DNA of 64,000 nt from Enoplolaimus lenunculus (lineage: Eukaryota; Nematoda; Enoplea; Enoplida; Thoracostomopsidae), in NCBI GenBank assembly GCA_030248215.1, contig JASANG010003638.1, forward strand, positions 182,276 through 246,275. The letters are read 5' to 3'. How positions within the stretch are numbered: position 1 is the first letter of the stretch; every line of letters begins with the position of its first letter. Under the pieces are notes generated by a model that saw only the letters and a list, made by a program, of their open reading frames with translations, did not search any database and was not told where the DNA came from. The position numbers were made by a program, and so were the translations under genes. Positions 11,349 to 22,248 of this stretch are shown one piece after another.

Positions 11349-11536
11349 GGTCCATGTATTGATCACGGGCGGAACGTTTTTCTGTGGGTTTAGGATAGAG
11401 TAAGCTTATAGGTTTAGACTAAGTTTTGACTGGTTTCAGCTTAGGCTTAGGCTTAGGCCTAGACTGAGGTATATGCTCATTCTTACGCTTAGGCTTAGGA
11501 ATATGCTTGTTCTGCCCCTGTTCCTTACATTGGCCA
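11349..11536. mobile_element. TTAGGC-type hAT-like MITE in GTPase intron 3
   Basis: Ends GGTCCATGTATTGATCACGG and CCCCTGTTCCTTACATTGGC. Exact 8-bp duplication CCTAAGCC at 11341-11348 and 11537-11544. The interior carries TTAGGC units. Confidence 0.88.
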
Positions 11537-11971
11537 CCTAAGCCTATGCCTAAATATGAGCTTAAACCTAAACATATATAAGCCGAAACATAGTATAAGC
11601 TGAAATCTCTCAGTCTCTAAGTACTCCAGTCTCCCTGTGTCCCGGTTGATCCCTGTGTAGACTTTTGTTTTCGCCAATGTACCTGTTAAATAGATAAACA
11701 CTAAAAGGACAGACTCATATATCAAAGCGGCATTTAAGTGAATGCTCTCTAACGATTCGTATGGCAAAACGCGATTTAAGTATCAATATAAACGCTTTTT
11801 CAAAACGCGAAACACATTTTGTATGTTTAGCATATTTGGTATTTCTTATAAATAAAACTAGTCAACGTGGTTGCAAATTTGCAAACCTAAAACATTCCTT
11901 ATAAAACTTTTTAAGAATGTTATAATTTGCATATATATGCTGTCTCTCGTTTATATATTAAACAATCTACA

Positions 11972-12019
11972 ACAGCTGGAATGCTGCCCAAAATATGTAT
12001 GTCGGCCGTTCCAGCTTTA
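11972..12019. mobile_element. Short GCTGGAA hairpin repeat
   Basis: CAGCTGGAATGCTGCCCAAA to GGCCGTTCCAGCTTTAATAA. Relatives are at 3494-3541, 6384-6470, 12239-12292 and 23226-23280, all with a central CATACGTATTTTGG-like core. The flank 11862-11971 also matches 30592-30715. Confidence 0.65.
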
Positions 12020-12429
12020 ATAATAACTGTACACGTAGCTGCACACATGTGCAACTGGACTAAGGCTTTCCCGGCCTGAGACTAATTTGTTACCTGGGTC
12101 CTTCGTATTCAAGTGAACGAAGTTTAAAAAACTTCCTTTTGCAAAGCTCTAGTGCTTTTCAGATATATATGAGCACATCCGAAACAATAGGTATTCTAAA
12201 AGTATACTCTTAATTTGCATACGTAACGTAAACAAAATCTATTGGAACGCTGCCCAAAATGCGTATGTCGGCATTTCAGCTTTAATAATAAAGATAAAAA
12301 CATGCTTTTATTCTCGCTGTCGCCACCTTCGACGAATCATTAGAATATTTGCACGAGTTTTTCTCCACAGTTCTGTAGACATTAACACATTAGATACTAA
12401 GGTAAAAGTTGGAAAAAATATTTGTCGAG

Positions 12430-13241
12430 ATGTTTTGAGTGTCGTAGACCTTGTTACAACCATTGCCATGAGAATTTTAGGGTACCGGTCCCGAACACCG
12501 AATCCTCAACGATCACGGCTATCGCTGGCGTACTCAGATGCCCAAGATGGTTCGATGTCTCTTCGTTCTAAACGCCTTTCAACTCAAAGAAGACAGCAAT
12601 CAAGTGACCCTTGGAGTTGGAAATCTCGAAACGAATTCAAGTCACCGGAGAACTCACATATTTCGAACAACAACAGTGTAAATATTGCAACTGCACATGG
12701 CGCAAATTACAGTAGCAAAAATTGCAATAATTGCAATAATTGTAATAGCAATAATAATAGTAACAACAACAATAATAATAGTAGTAGTAATAATAATAAT
12801 AATAACAATAATAATAATAATAATAATTGCAACTGCAATGATTGCAATAATTGCAAACAATCGCACAACTGCACTTCGACGCAAACGACACCGTACGGCG
12901 GACGCAAAATGTTATTAAGACGATTCGCATCTGAATGGACAAAGGAATCTCAAGAACAAAGCGAAGAAAATGGAAAAGAATTCGGGAACCAAAATGAATT
13001 TACAAAACAGTCGTCAGCTCCAACCAACGGTGATTTAGCGTCAGCAGCGTCCAAGTTAACCGAATTCATCATTGGATCACGAGTATCTCGTCAAGTTGCT
13101 TCAGGTGTCAATCAGTTAACACGACAGCATAGTTTAATGCAGCATACGTCAAAACTAACGCTTAAACTCAAATCTTACAGAGGATCTACGAGAGATACAG
13201 GGATGTTTATTCCTGAAGAAAGTGACTGTAAAATTTCCTAA
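12430..13241 (+). CDS. RASD-like Ras-family GTPase, last exon: Asn-rich extension and CAAX box
   Basis: The terminal exon encodes about 270 residues and ends DCKIS-stop, a C-terminal CAAX-type signal. With Ser last it would be expected to be farnesylated, placing the protein on membranes; RASD1 also ends in a CAAX box with terminal Ile-Ser. The start is 12430 (after GTCGAG) or 12448 (after TCGTAG). Both give a GAT/GAC Asp codon when joined to the phase-1 exon 3. A basic Ser/Arg segment is followed by about 60 residues of Asn with Cys and Ser, encoded by AAT/AAC repeats (about 12664-12870). A more ordinary ~110-residue segment then runs to the CAAX box. The whole protein would be ~490 residues, against ~270-280 for vertebrate RASD proteins. 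No AATAAA stands out downstream. Confidence 0.8.
12664..12870 (+). repeat. AAY trinucleotide tract coding poly-Asn/Cys
   Basis: Imperfect AAT/AAC/AGT/TGC trinucleotide runs lie inside the last GTPase exon. The repeat stays in frame and reads Asn with interspersed Ser and Cys. It also opens long spurious reading frames on both strands (poly-Ile, poly-Leu, poly-Tyr), which are not genes. Length polymorphism is expected. Confidence 0.9.
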
Positions 13242-13634
13242 GTTCATCAATTTTGACGCTTTTGTGTACAACAACTCTGATCAGCAAGAAAATATGTAAA
13301 TGTGGGTTGATTGTTTACTTCCTGTGGTGTCTGACGAAACAAATCGAAGAACCATCTGCTATGACAACGTAACACTGGTACACTCACCAGCATATAAAAC
13401 ACACCCAGCCCCACTTCTGTCTCTGATCAATGCCATCTGATGCGTTGTTTGCTTTGTCATTATATTTCGATTTATGGTCAAGTTTTGATTTATTGAATTC
13501 AATTCTACAAGTTGGACCTTATCTTTATATTCACAGTGGCTTTGTGAGAATTTTCATTTCAAATGCGTATAAAATCTTATAAAAATTCATTTTCTACTTC
13601 CAGACATAAGAAGGTCATCCAAATGATTTTGACC
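13242..13634. other. Downstream flank of the GTPase gene
   Basis: The 3' UTR presumably lies here. No canonical AATAAA was seen; ATTGAATTC-type sequence near 13490 is the nearest weak candidate region. Confidence 0.4.
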
Positions 13635-13750
13635 AAGAGTGGAGGATGATCAATCTTTATAACAAGAGTGTGCAACTGGGTACATTCGGCGTACAAACGA
13701 ATGTAACCCGCACACGTTGCGTTTTTGGCCTACCCCGCTTATTTAAGGGG

Positions 13751-15385
13751 TATAAGGTAGGTTACCCTGGATCGAAAGTCCTTGCCACCCATGCTTGGCG
13801 GGTACTCCTTATGGTTTGATCGAGGTTGGCTACTAGGTCTAGTTATGCTACTCCGCCCGATCGCGTCCGGGATGGGTTTCCCATCTCGGGCTCGCAATGT
13901 ATACACCATCAGAACGCAAACATTTATCGCTACCGGATCGTTGAATAAAATGTCGCATGTAATTCCATTAGATAAAAGTTCCTCGCCGACTGCAAGCCGG
14001 CGAACGCCGTTGAAACACCGATTATCCCGAAAAAGATTTGGGGCTAGGAGACTCTTATCCTCGCGCATTCCTGCCCCCGGGTAAGATTTCTGACCACCGC
14101 GGCAAAATTACATTGACCATCCAGTGGGCAGGCAAAATTCGGAGTGCGGGGAAAAATAAATTCTTGGTAAAAAGGAGTTGGTCAAAAAGGAAAAAGAAAA
14201 ATGGGGACCCGCACCGCCTATTTTTAAGGCTGTAGAAATTTTTGCTATCTGCAATAATCATTCAATACTGAGGGCTCAAAAATCACCGGGAAAAAGAAAA
14301 ATGAAAAAGGAAAAAGAAAAATATCCACCTCCGGTCCGGACACGATAACAAATTCCGACCCGGACTTGCTCGTTAGCTACTCGCGCAAGTCTGAGTCCGA
14401 AATAAAAAAAATATTCCCGTCCTGCGGGAATCCAACGAAAACAATAGCGCTATAATTTGATAAAAACAATAATCTCAGGGTCAGTACTGAAACAGAATTT
14501 CCAAACAACCCAGAAATCATAGGGGCTAGCATCCCTTATCAATTCGGACACCTGTAGTTTATTAAGAAATGATACAAATTATGCACGTTATGGTTTTGCG
14601 GAATTCCCCGCTACCGCTGACACCTCCGGCCACCGGTACCTGAGAAAAAAAATTTGCAAAATACAGAATTTACCGTAGCCGACTTTTTTCTTGAAGCCAG
14701 CTACACAATTACAAAAAAACAAACACATAACAAAAGCACATAAGAAACGTTTGTAGGCATCAGTGAAAATTGAAGATAAAAGATGCAAACTGAATGCCTA
14801 AATTGTCGAATCGACAGCGGCTTTTATACCCTGTCGTTTGGCTAACATCAATTTGCATAATCAGAAGCTTATTTGCATAAGCTTCTTGAAATTTTCATAA
14901 ATTCTATTGAATTAGTAAAAAACCTGCCGGAAAGCGTAGGCCGCAAATTTTCGAAACGAAAACAGCAAAAACAACAAAGAGAGGCAACAACAACAACTTT
15001 ACACAACCAGCCCCGAAAACCAGGAACCAGGCACGCCAACTTTTCAAATGCTAAGGGTGGACTGTAAAAAAACGGTTGAATACGGGTTAATGTAGGTTAC
15101 ACAAGGTAGTTGACTACTGCTTCGATGCGCTGAGGCAGGCTGCTCACGCTCTAATCTTATTACTTTCTTTTTAACCGCTGAGGTATACGCTAGGGATCGC
15201 CTGACCCCGTGCCACTTGCTAGCGCCCACGGGGTAGACGTCCACACCGCGTCTTAACAAGAATAGCTGCAATAATAATAATAACTGCCAGCGGTTTCTAC
15301 CCTGCGCAGAAACGCTCCGCGGTAACCGGGTAAATTTAGCAACGTACTCTAACTTCAAGAGCGCGCACCCGGGAATATCCCTACA
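13751..15385 (-). repeat. 3' LTR of the retrotransposon
   Basis: Same length as the 5' LTR. The TATA box is at 14828-14821. The visible differences are scattered single-base changes plus compensating small length changes in A-rich runs. The two LTRs are identical at the moment of insertion, so the low divergence indicates a recent insertion. Confidence 0.9.
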
Positions 15386-15398
15386 TCCCCTTTTCTTT
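15386..15398 (-). other. Polypurine tract
   Basis: Minus-strand AAAGAAAAGGGGA lies immediately before the TGTAGGG start of the 3' LTR. This is the expected site of plus-strand priming. Confidence 0.75.
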
Positions 15399-16200
15399 AG
15401 GCTTGATGTCCCCATCAAGGGGTTGCGAGACAACCTATAACAAATGCCCAGGGGAGCATCGAGGGAGATACCAGGGTGCGCGTCACTTGACTTAACAGCG
15501 CGAGCAACCCACATTTCTAGCGAAACTGTGGCAGTGTAGGACAACAATACCTAGGGCTGGTTGGTTAGCAAAATAGCATATAGGCGTAAAATAAAAATAA
15601 ATAAATAACTTCAATGTCCGTGGTTGAGATAATTTGAGTCAATAATTTGAAAGATCAATGTAGTTGCAAGGAGATCAAAACGATGAGACAATTTGTTGCT
15701 GTTGAAATGCCGTTGATGGCGCCATGACTGCTTGTTGCCGTTTTGGCGCCGCCTCCAACACAGATTCGCCGGATGTACGCAGGTACTGCACTATTGCCTA
15801 ATATATGCCTTTCGAAATTCTAATACACCGTTTGCTAGGTAAACATAATAGCTGAATTTCTCCATAATATTCACATTTAAGCGCCCTTTTCTTTTTAACA
15901 TTAGAACATGTGTGAAAAGGAGAATGCTAGGTCGGGCTCATGCCGAGTCCAACCCAACATCCTCCCTCATGTTAGCTGAAAACACACAATAGTTAGTTAC
16001 ATAAATCTTACACGCTAACATTTTTGTGCGCTATCTTAATTTAAACACAACTTATACAACCATTATCCAACTCCCTATTCGAATCCCTTAATATCATAGA
16101 ACTTTAAATTCCGCCATCAAAAAAAATTTTCCAACCGATTCCTTCTACAGGCTGGTAAAGAACATTGCTCTAAATTATTCAGACAACAAATCAAATTTAC

Positions 16201-16486
16201 TTACACCGGTTTTGGACTAGATTCCTCCGACGCCTGATCCCCTTCTTCCGCCCCTGGAATGTCCTGATACGTTGGCGGCTTCTTTTGTTGTTCTATGTCA
16301 CGTTGCCGTTTAGCCGCCGCTTCCTTCCAGAAAATTGCCTCGTCTTTTGACGTTGGTGTTTCCTTCTGCGGCCTACTGGTCTCCGGGTGTTTTGATGCGA
16401 CCCGGGCGTGCTTGCCAAGTCGCTGCGGATGTCGAGATACGCCTCTCTTGCGTTTCTCGCGTTTTTAGCCTGGCGTTGCTGAAACC
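16201..16486 (-). pseudogene. gag-like remnant inside the retrotransposon, frame broken
   Basis: On the minus strand one frame reads a charged helical segment (ARNAREAYLDIRSDLA). A second frame downstream reads KDEAIFWKEAAAKRQRDIEQ and an acidic tail, ending at TAA 16203-16201. Either one frameshift separates the two near 16400, or a programmed shift is used. The composition (Lys/Arg/Glu/Gln-rich helix) resembles nucleocapsid or capsid fragments, but there is no zinc knuckle, so the gag assignment is an inference from position. No start codon is obvious. Confidence 0.35.
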
Positions 16487-16690
16487 CAAAAACAATCTCA
16501 TAAAGTAAAATCCACTTAACTTACGCGTTTCAGACTTGGTGTTAAAATAGGGGTAGAATTCCCCAAGTTAGTATCAAAAGCAGCTAAAATTCTATTATAA
16601 GCTTTAAGCAACATTTACTACCTATCGACATTCTTTACCTTACGCATATCCATTTCCGACACACCGCGAGTCCGAGATAGAACATGAACA

Positions 16691-16706
16691 GACGGAGTAG
16701 CCCCCA
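16691..16706 (-). other. Primer-binding site candidate
   Basis: Read on the minus strand, TGGGGGCTACTCCGTC directly abuts the LTR end. The leading TGG pairs with the CCA tail of a tRNA. I cannot assign the tRNA. Confidence 0.6.
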
Positions 16707-18341
16707 TATAAGGTAGGTTACCCTGGATCGAAAGTCCTTGCCACCCATCCTTGGCCGGTACTCCTTATGGTTTGATCGAGGTTGGCTACTAGGTCTAGTT
16801 ATGCTACTCCGCCCGATCGCGTCCGGGATGGGTTTCCCATCTCGGGCTCGCAATGTATACACCATCAGAACGCAAACATTTATCGCTACCGGATCGTTGA
16901 ATAAAATGTCGCATGTAATTCCATTAGATAAAAGTTCCTCGCCGACTGCAAGCCGGCGAACGCCGTTGAAACACCGATTATCCCGAAAAAGATTTGGGGC
17001 TAGGAGACTCTTATCCTCGCGCATTCCTGCCCCCGGGTAAGATTTCTGACCACCGCGGCAAAATTACATTGACCATCCAGTGGGCAGGCAAAATTCGGAG
17101 TGCGGGGAAAAATAAATTCTTGGTAAAAAGGAGTTGGTCAAAAAGGAAAAAGAAAAATGGGGACCCGCACCGCCTATTTTTAAGGCTGTAGAAATTTTTG
17201 CTATCTGCAATAATCATTCAATACTGAGGGCTCAAAAATCACCCGGGAAAAAGAAAAAGGAAAAAGGAAAAAGAAAAATATCCACCTCCGGTCCGGACAC
17301 GATAACAAATTCCGACCCGGACTTGCTCGTTAGCTACTCGCGCAAGTCTGAGTCCGAAATAACAAAAATATTCCCGTCCTGCGGGAATCCAACGAAAACA
17401 ATAGCGCTATAATTTGATAAAAACAACAATCTCAGGGTCAGTACTGAAACAGAATTTCCAAACAACCCAGAAATCATAGGGGCTAGCATCCCTTATCAAT
17501 TCGGACACCTGTAGTTTATTAAGAAATGATACAAATTATGCACGTTACGGTTTTGCGGAATTCCCCGCTACCGCTGACACCTCCGGCCACCGGTACCTGA
17601 GAAAAAAAATTTGCAAAATACAGAATTTACCGTAGCCGACTTTTTTCTTGAAGCCAGCTACACAATTACAAAAAAACAAACACATAACAAAAGCACATAA
17701 GAAACGTTTGTAGGCATCAGTGAAAATTGAAGATAAAAGATGCAAACTGAATGCCTAAATTGTCGAATCGACAGCGGCTTTTATACCCTGTCGTTTGGCT
17801 AACATCAATTTGCATAATCAGAAGCTTATTTGCATAAGCTTCTTGAAATTTTCATAAATTCTATTGAATTAGTAAAAACCTGCCGGAAAGCGTAGGCCGC
17901 AAATTTTCGAAACGAAAACAGCAAAAACAACAAAGAGAGGCAACAACAACAACTTTACACAACCAGCCCCGAAAACCAGGAACCAGGCACGCCAACTTTT
18001 CAAATGCTATGGGTGGACTGTAAAAAAACGGTTGAATACGGGTTAATGTAGGTTACACAAGGTAGTTGACTACTGCTTGGATGCGCTGAGGCAGGCTGCT
18101 CACGCTCTAATCTTATTACTTTCTTTTTAACTGCTGAGGTATACGCTAGGGATCGCCTGACCCCGTGCCACTTGCTAGCGCCCACGGGGTAGACGTCCAC
18201 ACCGCGTCTTAACAAGAATAGCTGCAATAATAATAATAACTGCCAGCGGTTTCTACCCTGCGCAGAAACGCTCCGCGGTAACCGGGTAAATTTAGCAACG
18301 TACTCTAACTTCAAGAGCGCGCACCCGGCAATATCCCTACA
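16707..18341 (-). repeat. 5' LTR of the retrotransposon
   Basis: This 1635-bp LTR reads from 18341 down to 16707. It contains a consensus TATA box, GGTATAAAAGCC (TATAAAAG at 17785-17778), and an AATAAA poly(A) signal at 17520-17515. U3 is therefore about 550 bp, R about 250 bp and U5 about 800 bp. An Oct-like ATTTGCAT occurs upstream of the TATA box. A 129-codon open frame (17024-16635) runs across the LTR/PBS boundary; I do not recognise it. Confidence 0.9.
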
Positions 18342-18693
18342 AGGGGGGTCAAGTTTGACAATTTTTTAAGTTTTACACGTTGAAATGTTGCAGTTGTAAA
18401 CCAACCCCGTGAATAATTTTAAAACCATGCGCATTCTACGTTTCAAATATCAGCTCCCCCCTTTAATAAGGGGGGTCGGCCAAAATCCAGCGGCAGATGA
18501 TACATTTTGTACCACACAAATTTCGGTAGTTGCACACTCTTGTTAGAGTGATCATCCACTCTTCGTATAGCGCAACACTTAACGTAAACGTCAAATAAGC
18601 GTAGGTACACGCAGGTGCAAGACGTAGGCTTAGGCTTTAGACGCAGGGTTGACCACGAATTTGGAACTGGGCTGATGTTTTCTCAAAGATTTT

Positions 18694-19645
18694 ATGCGGG
18701 GTTCACGTTACTACTTGTGCATTTGGTACCTATTTTTTCACCTTACCCATACTTAATGACAAGTATTTTCACGATACCCATATGGGTATGTATTAGTACT
18801 ACATAGCTAGTGGTACTTTCGGTCGAGGTTCCCATATGGATAGCTCTAAAATTTTGATTACACCCCGTATAGATTGCGGTTTTGTCCGCAAGATACCCAT
18901 ATGGGTTTCATTTTAACAGTGGCTACAGAAATTTTTTAAAATGTTTGTTTTGTCGTGTTATTTTGCTTGTTTGGATAGCTAGTATTTGTGCTTTTAAACT
19001 TTGTGTAGGGTGGGTCCACAGTTCTGGTAGATATTTTATTTCCATAAATAAATATCGGATTAATCACTCGAGTAGGTCCCAATGGTTCCTGGTGTGGTTT
19101 TAAGTTATGACTGCTTATCGATAACGAGTTGTATATAATTTGTTGAAAATCGGGGCACACAAGCATGTGAGACTTGCTTGTCCGTTATGAGCGCATGCAA
19201 TGTAGTGCAGCGCGGAAATATCCCATAATTTGTTTATACGGAATGTTTAAAGTATAGGCAGCCTTTACCTGCACAATATGCCTGCGAAATCCCCTAAAAC
19301 AGGCGTATTTTACCAGGACCTTAACATAATACAAAAGCAGTATTAATCCTTAAAATTTGCTTGTAACAGCAAGAAGAACACTAGATTTGTCTTTCACGTT
19401 TTTATCGTTTAATATTTTTACAAAAAATAACTAATAATTTGCTATCCATATGTGTTGGTGCAAAAGACCTAAGAAACCCATATGGGTAGCAAAACAGCGG
19501 TTAGCAATCCATAGCTACAGCTGATACTTACCCATATGGATAAGTAGAAGCTAGCTAGCTATACGCATGGATTGTATTTATCACCTGCTATGGGTTGGTG
19601 AAAAAACAGGTACCAAATGCACAAATGGTTACGTGAATCCCGCAT
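18694..19645. mobile_element. Inverted-repeat element with ACCCATATGGGT palindromes, copy C
   Basis: 952 bp. The outer ends ATGCGGGGTTCACGTTA and ACGTGAATCCCGCAT match copies A and B. The inner end TGTGCATTTGGTACCTATTT is mirrored by AGGTACCAAATGCACAAA. The internal dyads have the same CATATG core but different arms (ACCCATATGGGT), near 18774, 18830, 18893, 19477 and 19530. Confidence 0.85.
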
Positions 19646-22248
19646 TATAAGCACTGACTTGAGCCTTGTTGAATGATTAATTTTTAAATTATTAAAGTGA
19701 TTTTACATTTGTAGTTAATTCAACATTAAATGTTGAACCGACTTTTATGTATGCCGATTTATCTGAATGTTCATTTGGCAACTGGATCACATCTCACACC
19801 TATTTATCTCAATATTGTGAAAACAAAATAAGTTGTCAACTACACACAAAACAAATTGTCTGGCATTCAGAAACATTGTTTTAAATTTAACACAATTATG
19901 TCTTCATTCGAACTACGGACATGTACGTCTTGAATCCCAGGCTTTAATTTGTGAAAATTGCTGAAATAAGTCAACAAATTTTCAGTATTAAACGATTATA
20001 AAGTTTAGAATGTTATTTTACAAACGATCAAGGTGAATATTTCTGAAATATAAGACAAATATGTCTGAAATACAAGATTCGTTTGTGGTTTTTGCGGACA
20101 GAAGTTTTTGAAGCAAAGATCGACTGTAGAAGTCGAGTCCAGATCTAAAGCTGAAAAAATTGTCTAATATTACAACCAAAAAGATACATCCAAAAAGTAA
20201 ACTTTGGTTGGAGATAGCTTGAGTTCAACACGAATTATTTTTGAAATTCGATTGTTTATGTACACTTTTAAGAATTTAAACGAATCAACTCGTCTACATA
20301 TAATAAAATAAAAAAATAACTTATGAATTGAAGACAACTTTTTCTTGGAAAGAATAATTTTACTTATTATAAACTGTCAATAATAATTTGTTGAATAGAA
20401 GGTATTTATGTTTTAACCCTTTCAGACACGAATTTTCAAAGTCTATAAGACTATAAATGTCTGAAATTTCAAGTCTATTACTCACTTTTTACAATTTTAA
20501 CACTAAAATACCTCTAAAATTTCAAGTATAGGTATTTTAAACTTGAAATTTAAAAAAGTAAATTAGAATCTCGAAAATTTATGACAATTTTTTATGCGTT
20601 CACTGCAACAAAAATTGCAATTATTTTACTTTATTTTGGCTGTTGAAACTGCGTAATTTCTAAGCAGCCTCAGTTGACAACTGTGACAAATTTTTGTACA
20701 GGAAATCGCTGGCCAAAAGTAACTCACACGTAGATACAAAAGTGTATACATAATTGCAAAGTGAAGTTGATTTATTTTCATTAATTTTTTTATATCAAAG
20801 AGATTCTAAATGCAATTATTAAACACAATTTCACCCAAATCGTATTCTCAAACCGTATGCTGATAGCATTTATTCGCCAGTTGGTGATAGGTTTTGTAAC
20901 TTTGAACGATAATGAACATTCATTTTTGTAATATACAGTTTGGTTGACATCTAATGCTTACTGGTGACAGGAAATATCGCTAGTCGTTTAACAATTCAAG
21001 TTATAAGCTCGAATTGTGAAATTTCGCTAGTATTTTATTTGCTATTTTACTGATAGGCGTTGTAAAACCGATTATAACTTTACGTAGCAAAGTTTTGTCA
21101 ACTCTTTGATTTACTGGATCGACCTGTCACCAATCGGCAAAACAGATGGTATGCACCATTGAAAATATGCATTCAGAAAATTCGAGATAAATTTACCCCT
21201 CTTATGTTATGAGTATTTTTCCATGAAGGCGGTGGTGAACAAATGACCCCTTAGATTTAAAATTTGGCTGACTCCAAACGAAATATAAAAATTTGACGCA
21301 GGTCTTTCGTGATGTTAAAATTAAACTTTAACTCTTAAACAGTTGACAAACATTCCTATTCAACTTTCTCTACTTAAGTTGCTTTTAGCAGTTAACTTAT
21401 GCCAAGGCCGCTATTTTTCTCACTCCACTAACTGAAACGAGAATAACGTCAGATTTGTTGTTTATATTTGGAATAAAATTTGAAAAATCTACAAACTTAA
21501 ATATAATCACGATCTGAAGCCTAAGCTTAAGCCTAAGCCTAAGATTAATCCTAAGCCTATGATAAGCCTAAACCTAAGCTTAAGCGAATATTGCAAGACT
21601 ACGAGTTTAAGTTGCTCTATACATGAATACAATTTGTTATCCCAAATCGAATAGCGATTAACACAAATACGTACATTTACATGTATAAAGCTCGTTGTAT
21701 AAAACAAACAAATTTGCATTCTGTAATACACAACCAGCAAACGATATTACAGCTCATCTTGCATTTCTGCTCCGGTTCTACGTCGTTCAATCAATTTTTC
21801 ACAATTTTCAACATCTCGACTATTTTGATATTTTTCGTTCCAATTAACTCTGATGTATGAATGACAAATTCGAAATTTGACACGTGTAAACCCTATCGTA
21901 TACTGATTTCGGTGGCAGAAATTTATTACGAACGATGCATTAATTCGAGTATTTTTAGTTTTGAGCTTAACTCTAAAATTGAATTTTTAGATTTCAGTTT
22001 AAAATTGCATAAATTAATCGAGGTAAAAGGTTAAACATTTTTTCATCTCCTGTTTGTAAACCGAAAACCCAGATAATAAACAAAATAACAACAACATAAA
22101 TATTCGATAAATATATTTATAAAAATCAACTATGATACACAAAGACCCTGTTTCGATCGGCAATTCATTGTTTTAAACAACACGAAATGCTCATAAATCA
22201 AGAACAGATCCTGAACAAAAATCCACAGGAATGACGTCAAATTGTCAA
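19646..22248. other. No gene recognised
   Basis: AT-rich, low coding potential. Includes a degraded MITE around 20838-21172 (CGCCAGTTGGTGATAGG at the left, CACCAATCGG at the right) and the CCTAAG tract at 21514. Confidence 0.45.
21514..21590. repeat. Degenerate CCTAAG tract
   Basis: About eight imperfect AAGCCT units with no terminal repeats seen; probably an eroded MITE interior. Confidence 0.5.

Larger units (their letters stand above)
13751..18341 (-). mobile_element. Non-autonomous LTR retrotransposon (LARD-like), complete and young
   Basis: A 4591-bp element on the minus strand. It has two 1635-bp direct repeats (16707-18341 as 5' LTR, 13751-15385 as 3' LTR) that differ at only about a dozen places by eye. 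It is flanked by the 5-bp duplication AGGGG (13746-13750 and 18342-18346). Next to the 5' LTR is a primer-binding-site candidate, TGGGGGCTACTCCGTC. Next to the 3' LTR is a polypurine tract, AAAGAAAAGGGGA. The 1321-bp internal part has no reverse transcriptase, integrase or protease, only a short charged gag-like stretch. The LTR starts TG but ends TA on the coding strand. Replication would have to rely on an autonomous relative elsewhere. Confidence 0.9.
13635..18565. mobile_element. Inverted-repeat element split by an LTR retrotransposon
   Basis: The left end (AAGAGTGGAGGATGATCA, then ACAAGAGTGTGCAACTGGGTAC) is mirrored at the right end (GTTGCACACTCTTGT, then GATCATCCACTCTT). Removing the insertion 13751-18341 restores a ~340-bp element. 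Relatives occur at 25108-25205, 47216-47465 and 52926-53120, sharing CAAGAGTGTGCAACT and GTTGCGTTTTTGGCC. No protein is encoded, so this is a non-autonomous DNA element of unknown superfamily. Confidence 0.75.

Noticed and set aside
12637..12942. Poly-Ile/Leu/Tyr open frames on both strands around the AAT repeat
   Set aside because: They are shadows of the Asn-coding trinucleotide tract in the last GTPase exon.
13739..14068. A ~110-129-codon frame present twice (here and 16635-17024)
   Set aside because: Lies in the two LTRs; one copy runs over the PBS. Duplication is explained by the LTRs and no family is recognisable.
18882..19166. Short frames on both strands with hydrophobic segments
   Set aside because: They fall entirely within the CATATG-palindrome element C and follow its repeats.
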